DNA of 64,000 nucleotides, from contig NZ_NSFT01000014.1 in the NCBI RefSeq assembly GCF_002294725.1, forward strand, positions 81,229 through 145,228. The letters run 5' to 3'. This document shows positions 43,730 to 51,951 of this stretch, in pieces. Within the stretch, counting starts at the first letter, position 1. The number at the start of each line of letters is the position of its first letter. The notes beneath the pieces were generated by a model. It was not told the origin of the DNA, did not search any database, and saw nothing but the letters and a program-made list of their open reading frames with translations. The position numbers and the translations under genes were made by a program. Origin of the DNA: Mesorhizobium sp. WSM4313. GTDB lineage: Bacteria; Pseudomonadota; Alphaproteobacteria; Rhizobiales; Rhizobiaceae.

Positions 43730-44671
43730 ATGCCCCAGTCCAGAAAGATCATCATCGACACGGATCCCGGCCAGGACGATGCCGTCGCCATATTGCTGGC
43801 GCTCGGCAGTTCCGAGCTGGAGATCGTCGGCATCACCGCGGTAGCCGGCAACGTGCCGCTGAATCTGACCCAGAACAACGCCCGCAAGATATGCGAGCTG
43901 GCTGGCCGGCCCGACATCAAGGTCTATGCCGGCGCCATCCGGCCGCTGGCGCGTGAACTCGTCACCGCCGAGGAGGTGCATGGCAAGACCGGCCTGAACG
44001 GCCCGCAGCTGCCCGAGCCGACCATGCCGCTCCAGGAACAATATGCCGTCGATTTCATCGTCGAGACGCTGATGCGCGAGGAAAGCGGCACCATCACGCT
44101 CTGCCCGCTCGGACCGCTCACCAACATCGCGCTGGCGCTGATCCGCGAGCCCAGGATCGCGCCGCGGATCAAGGAAATCGTCCTGATGGGCGGCGGCTTC
44201 TTCGAGGGCGGCAATGTCACGCCGGCCGCCGAATTCAATATCTATGTCGACCCGCAGGCCGCCGATCTGGTGTTCAAATCGGGCATTCCGATCGTGATGA
44301 TGCCGCTCGACGTCACCCACCAGGCGCTGACCACGTCCGAGCGCATCCAGGCCTTCCGCAAGCTCGGCACCAAGGTCGGCACCGCGACTGCCGAGATGCT
44401 GGAGTTCTTCGAGCGCTATGACGAGGAAAAATACGGCACTGATGGCGGGCCGCTGCACGACCCGTGCGTGATCGCCTATCTCGTCAAGCCGGAGCTGTTC
44501 AAGGGCCGCCACTGCAATGTCAGCGTCGAGACGACCTCCGAGCTCACCATGGGCATGACGGTGATCGACTGGTGGGGCGTCGCCAAGCGCAAAAAGAACG
44601 CCATGGTGATGCGCGACATCGACCATGACGGCTTCTTCGCGCTGCTGGTGGAGCGGCTCGGGCGGCTATAA
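43730..44671 (+). CDS. Inosine-uridine preferring nucleoside hydrolase
   Basis: A 313-residue IunH-family hydrolase cleaving ribonucleosides to base and ribose. The calcium-binding cluster is IIIDTDPGQDDAVAILLAL at the N-terminus; LCPLGPLTNIALAL, VLMGGGFFEGGNVTPAAEFN and PLDVTHQAL follow, with GGPLHDPCVIAYL near the end carrying the catalytic and metal residues. AAAAGGAATTGAA before ATG 43730 decides the start. A ribokinase on the other strand 2.3 kb away could use the released ribose. Confidence 0.93.
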   Translation: MPQSRKIIIDTDPGQDDAVAILLALGSSELEIVGITAVAGNVPLNLTQNNARKICELAGRPDIKVYAGAIRPLARELVTAEEVHGKTGLNGPQLPEPTMPLQEQYAVDFIVETLMREESGTITLCPLGPLTNIALALIREPRIAPRIKEIVLMGGGFFEGGNVTPAAEFNIYVDPQAADLVFKSGIPIVMMPLDVTHQALTTSERIQAFRKLGTKVGTATAEMLEFFERYDEEKYGTDGGPLHDPCVIAYLVKPELFKGRHCNVSVETTSELTMGMTVIDWWGVAKRKKNAMVMRDIDHDGFFALLVERLGRL

Positions 44672-44681
44672 GGGCCGCTTC

Positions 44682-44832
44682 TTCCTTCCCCCTTGTGGGG
44701 GAAGGTGGATCGGCGCGAAGCGCCGAGACGGATGAGGGGTGCTCCAGCGGAGTGAGACGTCGGCATTCCCTGGAACACCCCTCATCCGTCGCCTTCGGCG
44801 ACACCTTCTCCCACAAGGGGAGAAGGGAGAGG
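44682..44832. repeat. Long inverted repeat (family C) between convergent genes
   Basis: Left half: CCCCCTTGTGGGGGAAGG ... CGGATGAGGGGTG. Right half: CACCCCTCATCCGTCG ... CACCTTCTCCCACAAGGGG. The halves are near complements over about 60 bases each. Smaller stems (GGCGCGAAGCGCC, CGCCTTCGGCG) lie inside. It separates the nucleoside hydrolase from the LysE-family gene. Confidence 0.82.
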
Positions 44833-44834
44833 TG

Positions 44835-45449
44835 CTACTTCGCCTTCGAGAACGCCAGCCACAGTCCGCCGCCGACTAGGAAGCTGCCGCTGATGCGCGA
44901 CATCAGCTTGACGCGCTTGGCCGACAGAACGCGCCCGGCGCGGCCCGCGGCAAGGGCATAGGTCGAATCCGACATGGCGGCGAAGATCATCGCTGTCAGG
45001 CCCATGACGACAATCTGCAGCGTATAATTGCCCTGCGGCGCGATGAACTGCGGGAAGAAGGCGCCGAAAAACACCAAAGTCTTCGGATTTGAGATCGCCA
45101 CCAGAAAACCCTGCAGGAAGAAGCCGCCGCGCGGCTTTTTGGCCGAGCCGTCGGGGTTCAGCGCGCCTTTGGTGCGAAACATCTGCACGCCCATCCAGAT
45201 GAGATAAGCGGCGCCGATCAGCCGCACCCATTCGAACCAGTGGCCCATGCCGGCGATCAGCGTATTGAGGCCGATGCCGACGATGGCGATCATGATGGCA
45301 AGGCCGGCCTGGGTGCCGGCGACGTTGGCCAAGCCCGCGCGCGAGCCGTGGCGGATGCTGTTGGCGATGATCAGCGTGACCGTGGGACCCGGCACCAGGA
45401 TGATGACGATGCAGGCGATGACATAGGTGGCGTAGAGTTCCAACGACAT
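44835..45449 (-). CDS. LysE/RhtB-family exporter
   Basis: A 204-residue inner-membrane exporter with six hydrophobic segments. The family signature VPGPTVTLIIANSIRHGSRAG lies after the first helix; LIGAAYLIWMGVQMFR, GFLVAISNPKTLVFFGAFFPQF and the C-terminal GSFLVGGGLWLAF follow. These proteins export amino acids or related metabolites; the substrate is unknown. Convergent with the nucleoside hydrolase gene across a long inverted repeat. Confidence 0.9.
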   Translation of the reverse strand: MSLELYATYVIACIVIILVPGPTVTLIIANSIRHGSRAGLANVAGTQAGLAIMIAIVGIGLNTLIAGMGHWFEWVRLIGAAYLIWMGVQMFRTKGALNPDGSAKKPRGGFFLQGFLVAISNPKTLVFFGAFFPQFIAPQGNYTLQIVVMGLTAMIFAAMSDSTYALAAGRAGRVLSAKRVKLMSRISGSFLVGGGLWLAFSKAK

Positions 45450-45542
45450 GATTTCTCTCGAACAGGACAGCGCCGACTTGGGCGGAGCGCGATCAATGCA
45501 CGGGATTGACGCTGGCGCAAGCTGGCCGGGCAGGGCGGCCCG

Positions 45543-46994
45543 TCATGCAGCTCCCGCCGCCCATGGCAGGGTTGCCTCGTAGGCGGCGCCGGCCTTGAGC
45601 ACGGCGAGGTCGCCGCGCGGGCAGCCGATCAGTTGCATGCCCATCGGCCGGCCCTTGCCGTCGAAACCGGCCGGCACGTTGAGCGCCGGGCAGCCGCCCA
45701 GCGTGGCGAAGGCCGAGACCTGCATCCAGCGATGATAGCTGTCCATGGTCCGCCCCGCGACCTCGCGCGGCCAATGGGTGGTCACGTCGAACGGAAAGAC
45801 CTGCGCGGTCGGCAGGGCGATGAGGTCGAAGCGCTCGAACAGCGACAGCAGCGTGCGGTGCCACGAGGTGCGCCGGACGGTCGCGGCATGGATCTGCGGC
45901 GCGGTCAGGCGCATCGCCTGCTCCACTTCCCAGACAGCCTCCGGCTTCAGAAGCCCACGTTTTGCCGGATCGTCATAATGCACCTTCAGCCCGCAGCCGC
46001 TGCTCGCCTGGCGCAAGGTGACAAAAGCCTGCCACAGCGCCTCGAAGTCAACATCCGGCACCAAGGCCTCGCTGTGGAAGGAAGCATCGGCGAAGCGGGC
46101 AAGCGCGGCCTCGCAAAGGTCAAGCACGCCGGGCTCCGTCGGCAAGCGACCGCCGAGGTCGCCCAGCCAGGCGATGCGGCCGCCTGACGCTTTGGTCCGC
46201 AAACCTTCAAGGAACGAGCCCGTCTTGTCGTGCGAAAGCGGTGCATGCGGGTGATAGCCGGCCTGTTCGTCGAGGAGCAGCGCGATGTCGCGCACGCTGC
46301 GGCCCATCGGGCCCTCGACGCCCATCTGCGAATGGAAGACATCGACGTCCGGGCCAGCAGGCACCAAGCCCTGCGAGGGACGGAAGCCGTAGACATTGTT
46401 GTAGGCCGCCGGATTGCGCAGCGAACCGCCGAAGTCGCTGCCGTCGGCGACCGGCACCATGTCGAGCGCCAGCGCCACGGCCGCGCCGCCGCTCGAGCCG
46501 CCAGCGGTCAGCGCCGGGTCGAAGGCGTTGAGCGTCGGCCCGAAAACCGGATTGTAGGTGTTGGAGCCGAGGCCGAATTCCGGAACATTGGTCTTGCCGA
46601 TGATGATGGCCCCGGCCTCGCGGACGCGCTCGACGAAGAAGTCATCCGTGTCGGGAATGAAATCGGCAAAGATCGGCGAGCCGAAGGTGGTTCTGAGCCC
46701 CTTGGTCTGGGCAAGGTCCTTGATGGCGATCGGCAGGCCGTACAGCGATCCGGCCTCGCCGCCACGGGCGAGATGAGCATCGGCCCTGCCGGCCTCGGCA
46801 AGGACATCGGCGCGCTCGCGCAGCGAGACGATGGCATTGACCTGTGGGTTCACGGCCTCGATGCGGTCGAGGAACGCGCCGACCACCTCGCGAACCGAAA
46901 AGCGACGCCGTCTGATGCCTTCAGCGAGCTCAACGGCGGAGAGGCGGCAGATATCGCCGGCCGGCGGCACGGCATGTTTTGTGACGGGGCGCAT
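45543..46994 (-). CDS. Amidase (amidase-signature family)
   Basis: A 483-residue AS-family hydrolase with the Ser-cisSer-Lys triad: Lys in GLPIAIKDLAQTKG, cis-Ser in TAGGSSGGAAVALA and nucleophile in GSDFGGSLRNPAA. The C-terminal half includes AFATLGGCPALNVPAGFDG and PMGMQLIGCPRGDL. The product could be GatA-like, but the absence of gatB/C context favours a catabolic or detoxifying amidase. It begins three bases after the ribokinase stop, so the two are cotranscribed. Confidence 0.9.
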   Translation of the reverse strand: MRPVTKHAVPPAGDICRLSAVELAEGIRRRRFSVREVVGAFLDRIEAVNPQVNAIVSLRERADVLAEAGRADAHLARGGEAGSLYGLPIAIKDLAQTKGLRTTFGSPIFADFIPDTDDFFVERVREAGAIIIGKTNVPEFGLGSNTYNPVFGPTLNAFDPALTAGGSSGGAAVALALDMVPVADGSDFGGSLRNPAAYNNVYGFRPSQGLVPAGPDVDVFHSQMGVEGPMGRSVRDIALLLDEQAGYHPHAPLSHDKTGSFLEGLRTKASGGRIAWLGDLGGRLPTEPGVLDLCEAALARFADASFHSEALVPDVDFEALWQAFVTLRQASSGCGLKVHYDDPAKRGLLKPEAVWEVEQAMRLTAPQIHAATVRRTSWHRTLLSLFERFDLIALPTAQVFPFDVTTHWPREVAGRTMDSYHRWMQVSAFATLGGCPALNVPAGFDGKGRPMGMQLIGCPRGDLAVLKAGAAYEATLPWAAGAA

Positions 46995-46997
46995 CGC

Positions 46998-47903
46998 TCA
47001 ACGGGTGCCCGCCAAAGTCGCGTCGACATCCTTGGCCAGTGGGATCGCCGGTTGCGCGCCTGGCTTCAGGCAGGCGAGCGACCCGGCCGCGGCGGCGCGG
47101 GTGAGCGCATCCTGAAGTGAGAGACCGGACGACAGGCCGGCGCCGAAATAGCCGCAAAACGTATCGCCGGCGCCCACCGTGTCGACCGGGGTGATCTTCA
47201 GCGCCGGAACGGCAAGGAAATCGCCCGGTGTGGCGGCCAGCACCCCGTCGCCTCCGAGCGTGACGACGATGATGCGGCCTGTCTTTTTGGCATAGTCGCG
47301 CATGCGGGCCGGGCGGTCGCGCCCCGAAAGCGCGAGCGCCTCGCCATAGAGATCGAACTCGGTTTCGTTGGCGACGGCATAGTCGGCCTTGCCGAGGAGG
47401 TCGGCGGCTTCGGCACGGAAGGGGGCGGTGTTGAGCACGCTGACGGCGCCCGCCGCGCGCGCCGCGTCGAGCGTGGCCTCGACGGTCTGCAACGGGATCT
47501 CGTGCTGCAGGAGCACGACGTCGCCTTTCTTGAGATAGGCCTTGGCGACATCGCCCGGCACAACCGAATCATTGGCGCCCGGCACGACGGCGATGACGTT
47601 TTCGCCGTCGCCGCCGACCAGGATCAACGCCGTGCCGGTGGAGGCGAAGGTCTCGCCGACACCGGACAGATCGACATTGCCGGCCCTGAGAAGGGCGAGC
47701 GCCTCGGCGGCAAAACTATCCTTGCCGACCGCGCCCACCATGCGCACTTGCGCGCCGGCGCGCGCCGCGGCCAGCGCCTGGTTGGCCCCCTTGCCGCCGG
47801 GCGCGGTGGCGAAGCCGGAGCCGCGCACCGTCTCGCCGGGTTCCGGCAAGCGGTCGACATTGGCGATGAGGTCGAGGTTGATCGAACCGACAACGATAAT
47901 CAA
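46998..47903 (-). CDS. rbsK: Ribokinase
   Basis: A 301-residue PfkB-family sugar kinase. N-terminal MIIVVGSINLDLI and the substrate loop APGGKGANQALAAARAGAQV are typical of ribokinase, and the ATP/anion-hole motif DTVGAGDTFCGYFGAGLSSG holds the catalytic Asp. It phosphorylates ribose to ribose 5-phosphate. It leads a two-gene unit with the amidase. With the nearby nucleoside hydrolase it suggests nucleoside salvage, though that gene is on the other strand. Confidence 0.92.
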   Translation of the reverse strand: MIIVVGSINLDLIANVDRLPEPGETVRGSGFATAPGGKGANQALAAARAGAQVRMVGAVGKDSFAAEALALLRAGNVDLSGVGETFASTGTALILVGGDGENVIAVVPGANDSVVPGDVAKAYLKKGDVVLLQHEIPLQTVEATLDAARAAGAVSVLNTAPFRAEAADLLGKADYAVANETEFDLYGEALALSGRDRPARMRDYAKKTGRIIVVTLGGDGVLAATPGDFLAVPALKITPVDTVGAGDTFCGYFGAGLSSGLSLQDALTRAAAAGSLACLKPGAQPAIPLAKDVDATLAGTR

Positions 47904-47976
47904 AAAACTGCCTCCCGGTGAGGCGGGTCAGCCTGTGCTGAAAGGCGGACCTGCTCCAAGACTTCTGCTTTCTTGC

Positions 47977-48022
47977 GCAATTCCAGGGGAAATGCATGGC
48001 GTGTTTTTTCCCCTGGAATTGC
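47977..48022. repeat. Perfect palindrome, family B
   Basis: Arms GCAATTCCAGGGGAAA and TTTCCCCTGGAATTGC around a 14-base centre (TGCATGGCGTGTTT). It is the most regular copy of the GCAATTCC family and lies between the ribokinase start and the pilin-like operon's end. Confidence 0.82.
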
Positions 48023-48099
48023 AGGCTGGGCGCGAAGCTAGCCGCAAAGCCCGCCGGTTGCCAGATCATGTCGTCGCTGGCGCGGTCTGGCCCACAGCA

Positions 48100-48582
48100 T
48101 CATTCGCAACGGACAGTGACCTCCGCCTGGTAACTGCCGGCCGGGAAGATGCCCGGCGATTTCGTGGCGGTCAGATCGACCTGGATGGTATGGGTGCCGT
48201 TGGTCAGCCGCTGCGGCGAGCCGCCTGGGTTATCCAGCCCCGAGCCGTCGAGGCGGAAGACTGAGGCGAAAGAGACGTCGGTGTCGCCGCCGCTCGGAGC
48301 CGAGGTGAAGGCGATCGGCGCCGGCGCGGAGACGGTATAGCAGTCTAGCAGGTTCAGGATCGAACACAGCGTCGAGTTCGCGATGATGGTGGCGCCGGCG
48401 CTCGACCCGCCCGCCTGCTTGGAACCGAATATGTTGATAGAGGGGTTCGACTTCATCGTTCCCGAGGCACCGATCATGATGGTGCAGGTGCCGATGATCG
48501 CCGCCTGTGCTGGGAGACAGAAGCCGGCAAGCGCTGCCGTCGTAAGCAGCGCGCGGCTATTTCCTCTTCTTTTTCTTTTCAT
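48100..48582 (-). CDS. Exported pilin-like subunit 2
   Basis: A 160-residue secreted protein; the signal peptide ends near LPAQA-AI. The mature part starts GTCTIMIGASGTMKSNPSIN and ends FPAGSYQAEVTVRCE. The same layout (CT-x-x-I-x-x-x-GTM near the start, AG-x-YQA-x-VT-x-RCE at the end) is seen in the protein at 49491-49964, so the two are paralogues with a likely Cys-Cys bridge between first and last strands, as in pilus or spore-coat-U-like beta-sandwich subunits. It overlaps the preceding gene by 26 bases. Last gene of the four-gene operon. Confidence 0.7.
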   Translation of the reverse strand: MKRKRRGNSRALLTTAALAGFCLPAQAAIIGTCTIMIGASGTMKSNPSINIFGSKQAGGSSAGATIIANSTLCSILNLLDCYTVSAPAPIAFTSAPSGGDTDVSFASVFRLDGSGLDNPGGSPQRLTNGTHTIQVDLTATKSPGIFPAGSYQAEVTVRCE

Positions 48583-49108
48583 TGCCGGTCGTGCCTCTGA
48601 TGCTCCAGCCTTCGTTGGCCCATCCCGCCGATGCGGCCGAGCGAGCCGTAGGAGCCTCGGAAGCCGTGGCAGCGATGCCCGTCGTGCTCCCCGTTGTCTG
48701 ACCATCGGCGCCAAGGCCCATTTTCAGGAGCTTCAATTCAAGCTGCAGGCGCTCGACTTCCAGCTCGTAGAGGCGGCTGCAATCGACGCGTTTCGGCGTC
48801 CGCCCGATCGGGATCACCACGCGGCCGTATGTTGCGATGTCGCTATTGGCCTGATTGCTGCTGTTGTTGCCCCGGATGACGCCGAGGTCGAGATAGGCGC
48901 CGCTGCCGGAGACGGCTGAGCGGCAGGTCGTGCCGTCGCTGGCATGAACCTCGTCCTGGCCCTGAGGCAGGCTGACGCCGGGCAGACTGAAACCGGTTTG
49001 GTTCTGATTCAGGTTCAGGATGTCCTCGGCAAGCCCCTGACTTACGACAGCCAAGGCGGACAGCAGGGACAAGGTCAGAACCTGCGATGCCCGAAAAACT
49101 TTCCGCAT
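48557..49108 (-). CDS. Exported hypothetical protein of the pilin-like operon
   Basis: A 183-residue secreted protein (signal peptide about 1-28, cleaved near GLAEDI). A Gly/Asn/Gln-rich part (LNLNQNQTGFSLPGVSLPQG) is followed by DGTTCRSAVSGSGAYLDLGV and YGRVVIPIG, then a helix DCSRLYELEVERLQLELKLL suited to a coiled coil. The tail is Thr/Ala/Ser-rich and ends in KKKKRK. Two Cys may pair. Not recognised as a known family. It overlaps the chaperone gene by 34 bases and the next subunit by 26, so all are co-translated. Confidence 0.65.
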   Translation of the reverse strand: MRKVFRASQVLTLSLLSALAVVSQGLAEDILNLNQNQTGFSLPGVSLPQGQDEVHASDGTTCRSAVSGSGAYLDLGVIRGNNSSNQANSDIATYGRVVIPIGRTPKRVDCSRLYELEVERLQLELKLLKMGLGADGQTTGSTTGIAATASEAPTARSAASAGWANEGWSIRGTTGNEKKKKRK

Positions 49109-49467
49109 ATCTGTGCCCTTATCTGGGTCTGCTCGCTTGGAAAGGGGATACTCTCGGTACAGATACGCACCTTGCGCTCGTTCGCGCCGTCGAACGGGAC
49201 GACCACCAGAACCGGACGCGACGCCTGGCCGGCCAGAAGGAAGGCGCTTGGCGTGATCTTGGCGTCGACCGGCTGGAAATCCTGGTCATAGACATGAATC
49301 TCGACACGTATGCGCTGGTTATACGGGTTGCCTGGGAAGACACGAACGGCGAAGGCATCCGCGAAGGATCGCACCTCACCCCGCATAGGCGTCATCGACT
49401 GGCCGGTCGCGGCGATGGGAAACAGCACGGCAGTCAGGCCCGCCGCCAGAATTGCAATCGTTCTCAA
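49075..49467 (-). CDS. Periplasmic PapD-like (single-domain) pilus chaperone
   Basis: A 130-residue exported protein, signal peptide ending near IAATGQS. The mature 105 residues look like the N-terminal Ig-like domain of pilus chaperones: RGEVRSFADAFAVRVFPGNP, IRVEIHVYDQDFQPVD, SRPVLVVVPFDGANERKVRI and CTESIPF, with a Cys pair near the end. The second chaperone domain is missing, so it is about half normal length. Start is TTG at 49467, set by AGGAGTGATCC. It follows subunit 1 by 23 bp. Confidence 0.6.
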   Translation of the reverse strand: MRTIAILAAGLTAVLFPIAATGQSMTPMRGEVRSFADAFAVRVFPGNPYNQRIRVEIHVYDQDFQPVDAKITPSAFLLAGQASRPVLVVVPFDGANERKVRICTESIPFPSEQTQIRAQICGKFFGHRRF

Positions 49468-49490
49468 GGATCACTCCTTTCGCGACAAGA

Positions 49491-49964
49491 CTATTCGCAG
49501 CGCAGCGTCACCGTTGCTTGGTAGTTGCCGGCGGAGAAGCGGTTCGTGCCGCTCTTGGTGCCGGCAAGATTGACGGCGACCGTGGATGTGCCTGGCACCG
49601 TCAGGGCCGTCGCAGTGCCGGTTTCCGCAATCGTCTGGGCGCCGGAAGTGGCGAAGGTGGGGGTCCATGTCGTCGCCGTAACGTCCGAAGCCGGCACGGT
49701 CGTCGTGGCTACCGGGTCTACGCTGAGCGAGACGCCGCCGGTGGTATCGACCTGAGCGATACCGGCTGAGCCGCCGGCATTATGCGAGCTCAGCGACTGA
49801 AGATTGCTGCTGACGGTCATCGTACCGTTGGAGTTGATCGTGACCGTGCAGGTCGCGGTGATCGTACCATTGAACAGCACATTTCCGGTGGTGGCGGCCG
49901 ATGCTGCCTGGCCGCCGCAGGCGGCGAGCACGCTCGCAGCCATGACGGCGCGAAAGAACTTCAT
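49491..49964 (-). CDS. Exported pilin-like subunit 1
   Basis: A 157-residue secreted protein whose signal peptide ends near GQAASA-AT. Mature sequence: VLFNGTITATCTVTINSNGT at the start, Ser/Thr/Val-rich strands, TVAVNLAGTKSG, and the end FSAGNYQATVTLRCE. One Cys near each end would tie first and last strands. It resembles pilus or spore-coat-U-like/DUF4402 subunits and is a paralogue of the protein at 48100-48582. First gene of the operon; its promoter should lie in 49965-50060. Confidence 0.7.
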   Translation of the reverse strand: MKFFRAVMAASVLAACGGQAASAATTGNVLFNGTITATCTVTINSNGTMTVSSNLQSLSSHNAGGSAGIAQVDTTGGVSLSVDPVATTTVPASDVTATTWTPTFATSGAQTIAETGTATALTVPGTSTVAVNLAGTKSGTNRFSAGNYQATVTLRCE

Positions 49965-50064
49965 TGAGACCCCGCTTTCGAGCCGGATAATGCGGCTCAA
50001 TGTAGGGTTATCTTCTCTTTATCGTGGTTAATTTAGCGTTAAGTGAAATAACAACGGAAAGCAA

Positions 50065-50100
50065 CTTCAAAGAAAGCGGCGATAACCGGAGGTTGTCGCC
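50065..50100 (-). terminator. Probable terminator of the ada-like gene
   Basis: On the minus strand GGCGA-C-AACC-TCC-GGTT-A-TCGCC is followed by GCTTTCTTTG. It lies 102 bases after the ada-like stop and upstream of the pilin-like operon. Confidence 0.45.
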
Positions 50101-50201
50101 GGTTGCATTTCATGAACAAGGCTGTTTATTTGTTTGGCTTGTGCCGCTTTATATTTGATGCGCGGTTTTTCGCAAGGAGGCGCGAAAAAATCGATTGTTT
50201 T

Positions 50202-51107
50202 TCAGGACGTCACTTGTCCCGCTTCCCAACCGAGGATGGCGCGCTTGCGCGTCAGGCCCCAGTGATAGCCGGTGAGCGCGCCGGACTTGCCCAACGCCCG
50301 GTGGCAGGGCACCACGAACGACATCGGGTTGGCGCCCACCGCCGCGCCCACGGCCCGGCTCGCGCTTGGCGCGCCGATGCTTGCCGCGATCGAGGAATAG
50401 GTGCAGGCCCTACCCATCGGGATGCGCAGCAATGCTTCCCAGACGCGAAGCTGGAAATCAGTGCCTATCATCACCACGCGCAGCGGCTGGTCGGCGCGCC
50501 ATTGCGTCGGGTCGAAGACCCGCGCGGCGTAAGCCTGGGTGGCGGACATGTCCTCGACGTAAGTCGCGTTCGGCCAGCGGCCGGACATGTCGGCGAAGGC
50601 AGCCCGCTCGCCGCCGGCGTCACAGAAGGCGAGGCCCGCCAGGCCCCGGTCGGTGACCATGATGAGCGCGATGCCGAAAGGCGAGATGTGATAGCCGTAG
50701 CGGATGGTGAGACCCGCGCCCCGGGTCTTATAGTCGCCGGGCGACATCGCCTCATGGGTGACGAAGAGGTCGTGCAGCCGGCCGGGACCGGACATGCCGA
50801 GCTCGAACGAGGTCTCCAGGAGCGGCATGCCTGAATCGAGCAGCCTGCGCGCGTGGTCGAGCGTCACCGCCTGCAGGAAGGCCTTGGGCGACAGGCCGGC
50901 CCAGCGCGTGAACAGTTTCTGCAGGCCGGTAGGCGTCTCGCCGACTTCCTCGGCCAGCACCTCGAGCGAGGGCTGGTCGCGATAGTCGAGGCTGATCTTC
51001 TCGATGGCGCGGCGCACGACGTCGTAGTCGCTGCCTTCCGGCGTGATGTCGTTCTCAAGGATCGCGGTTGGTTTCATCCGCGTATTCATGGTCATCTGAG
51101 CGTTCAT
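50202..51107 (-). CDS. ada: Ada-like protein: AraC HTH fused to O6-methylguanine-DNA methyltransferase
   Basis: A 301-residue fusion. Residues 25-130 are an AraC-type HTH (LEVLAEEVGETPTGLQKLFT, SPKAFLQAVTLDHARRLL), and 130-301 the alkyltransferase with MGRACTYSSIAASIGAPSAS, AVGAAVGANP and the active-site VVPCHRALGKSGALTGYHWG. The N-terminal zinc/methylphosphotriester domain of E. coli Ada is absent, so it cannot sense damage the same way. AAGGAGAT before ATG 51107 sets the start. It repairs O6-methylguanine by suicide transfer to Cys. Confidence 0.9.
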   Translation of the reverse strand: MNAQMTMNTRMKPTAILENDITPEGSDYDVVRRAIEKISLDYRDQPSLEVLAEEVGETPTGLQKLFTRWAGLSPKAFLQAVTLDHARRLLDSGMPLLETSFELGMSGPGRLHDLFVTHEAMSPGDYKTRGAGLTIRYGYHISPFGIALIMVTDRGLAGLAFCDAGGERAAFADMSGRWPNATYVEDMSATQAYAARVFDPTQWRADQPLRVVMIGTDFQLRVWEALLRIPMGRACTYSSIAASIGAPSASRAVGAAVGANPMSFVVPCHRALGKSGALTGYHWGLTRKRAILGWEAGQVTS

Positions 51108-51222
51108 GGCAATATCTCCTTGACCGCAAATATCGGTCCTCCAGAGCTTTGCCACCACCCGAAACTTGCCTTCCCGCCATCCGCACCCAGATAGAGTCAG
51201 CTTCGCGCGGAAGAGGACGATC

Positions 51223-51400
51223 ATGACCGTCGAAAAGGTTGATCTGACCGGGGCAAGAGAGACCTTGCTGATGACGCTCTACGGCAAGGCGCTGGAGAGC
51301 CGGCTGGCCAATTCGCTGCTCCAGGATCGCTTTGCCGACGAGGCGGTGCGCAGGATCGACTATGATTTCTCAAGGCTCAAGGTCGGCGGCAACCTCGGGC
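51223..51400 (+). pseudogene. N-terminal remnant of a SAM methyltransferase (COG3315-like)
   Basis: From ATG 51223 the frame reads KVDLTGARETLLMTLYGKAL, then LLQDRFADEAVRRIDYDFSR, the typical first 55 residues of leucine-carboxyl-methyltransferase-like proteins of about 270 residues. Similarity ends around 51400, after which the frame only reads antisense through the DUF2244 gene. The rest of the gene is missing. An intact RBS-like AAGAGGACG precedes the ATG. Confidence 0.65.
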
Positions 51401-51434
51401 TAAGATTTGCATCCGGGCGAAGACACTGGACGTA

Positions 51435-51929
51435 TCAGCGCGTCTTGGCGGTCGCCAGCGCGCGCGAAAAGGCGGTGGCAAAACTTTCGCGGTCGTCGGG
51501 ATTGAGGAAGCCGCCAATCGCGACACTCTTGCCTTGCGCCTCGACGGCCATCTTGGTGATGCCGATCTCAGCATGGCGGGCGATCGAGAACCGCGTCCAG
51601 AACGGGTTAAAGCGATGGTTTTCCGAGCGGCCGGAAGGCGCTGTCTTGCGAATGTCGAGACTGGTGCGCGAGACCGAGATTTCCTCACGGGCGCGCGCAG
51701 CCCGGTAATTGGCGCGGAAAGCGATGTAGACGGCGACCACGTCGAGGCCGAAGAAGCCAAACACCGGCCAGGCGCCATGCGCCAGGAAGAACGCGCCGGT
51801 GACCGCCCAGCCGAACAGAAGCGCTCCCATCAGGATCAGGAAGCCGGTGCGGCCGAGCGAGCGGTGCGGCGTCAGCAAGGCCTGGAAAAATGGCTCGTCG
51901 GCCTGGAACGAGGCGTTTGTGTCGGTCAT
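51435..51929 (-). CDS. DUF2244 membrane protein
   Basis: A 164-residue protein with two hydrophobic helices (about 28-48 and 55-70) followed by a soluble domain: REEISVSRTSLDIRKTAPSG and RFNPFWTRFSIARH. These match the alphaproteobacterial DUF2244 family, of unknown function. The start is divergent from nth with only 22 bp between the two ATGs, so promoters must overlap the coding ends. The C-terminus faces the methyltransferase remnant. Confidence 0.87.
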   Translation of the reverse strand: MTDTNASFQADEPFFQALLTPHRSLGRTGFLILMGALLFGWAVTGAFFLAHGAWPVFGFFGLDVVAVYIAFRANYRAARAREEISVSRTSLDIRKTAPSGRSENHRFNPFWTRFSIARHAEIGITKMAVEAQGKSVAIGGFLNPDDRESFATAFSRALATAKTR

Positions 51930-51951
51930 GAGGGAATATTATAGGAGGGAA

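Noticed and set aside
44682..44832. Long inverted repeat as an IS element
   Set aside because: Halves face each other around a short centre with no transposase; it behaves as a hairpin-forming intergenic repeat.
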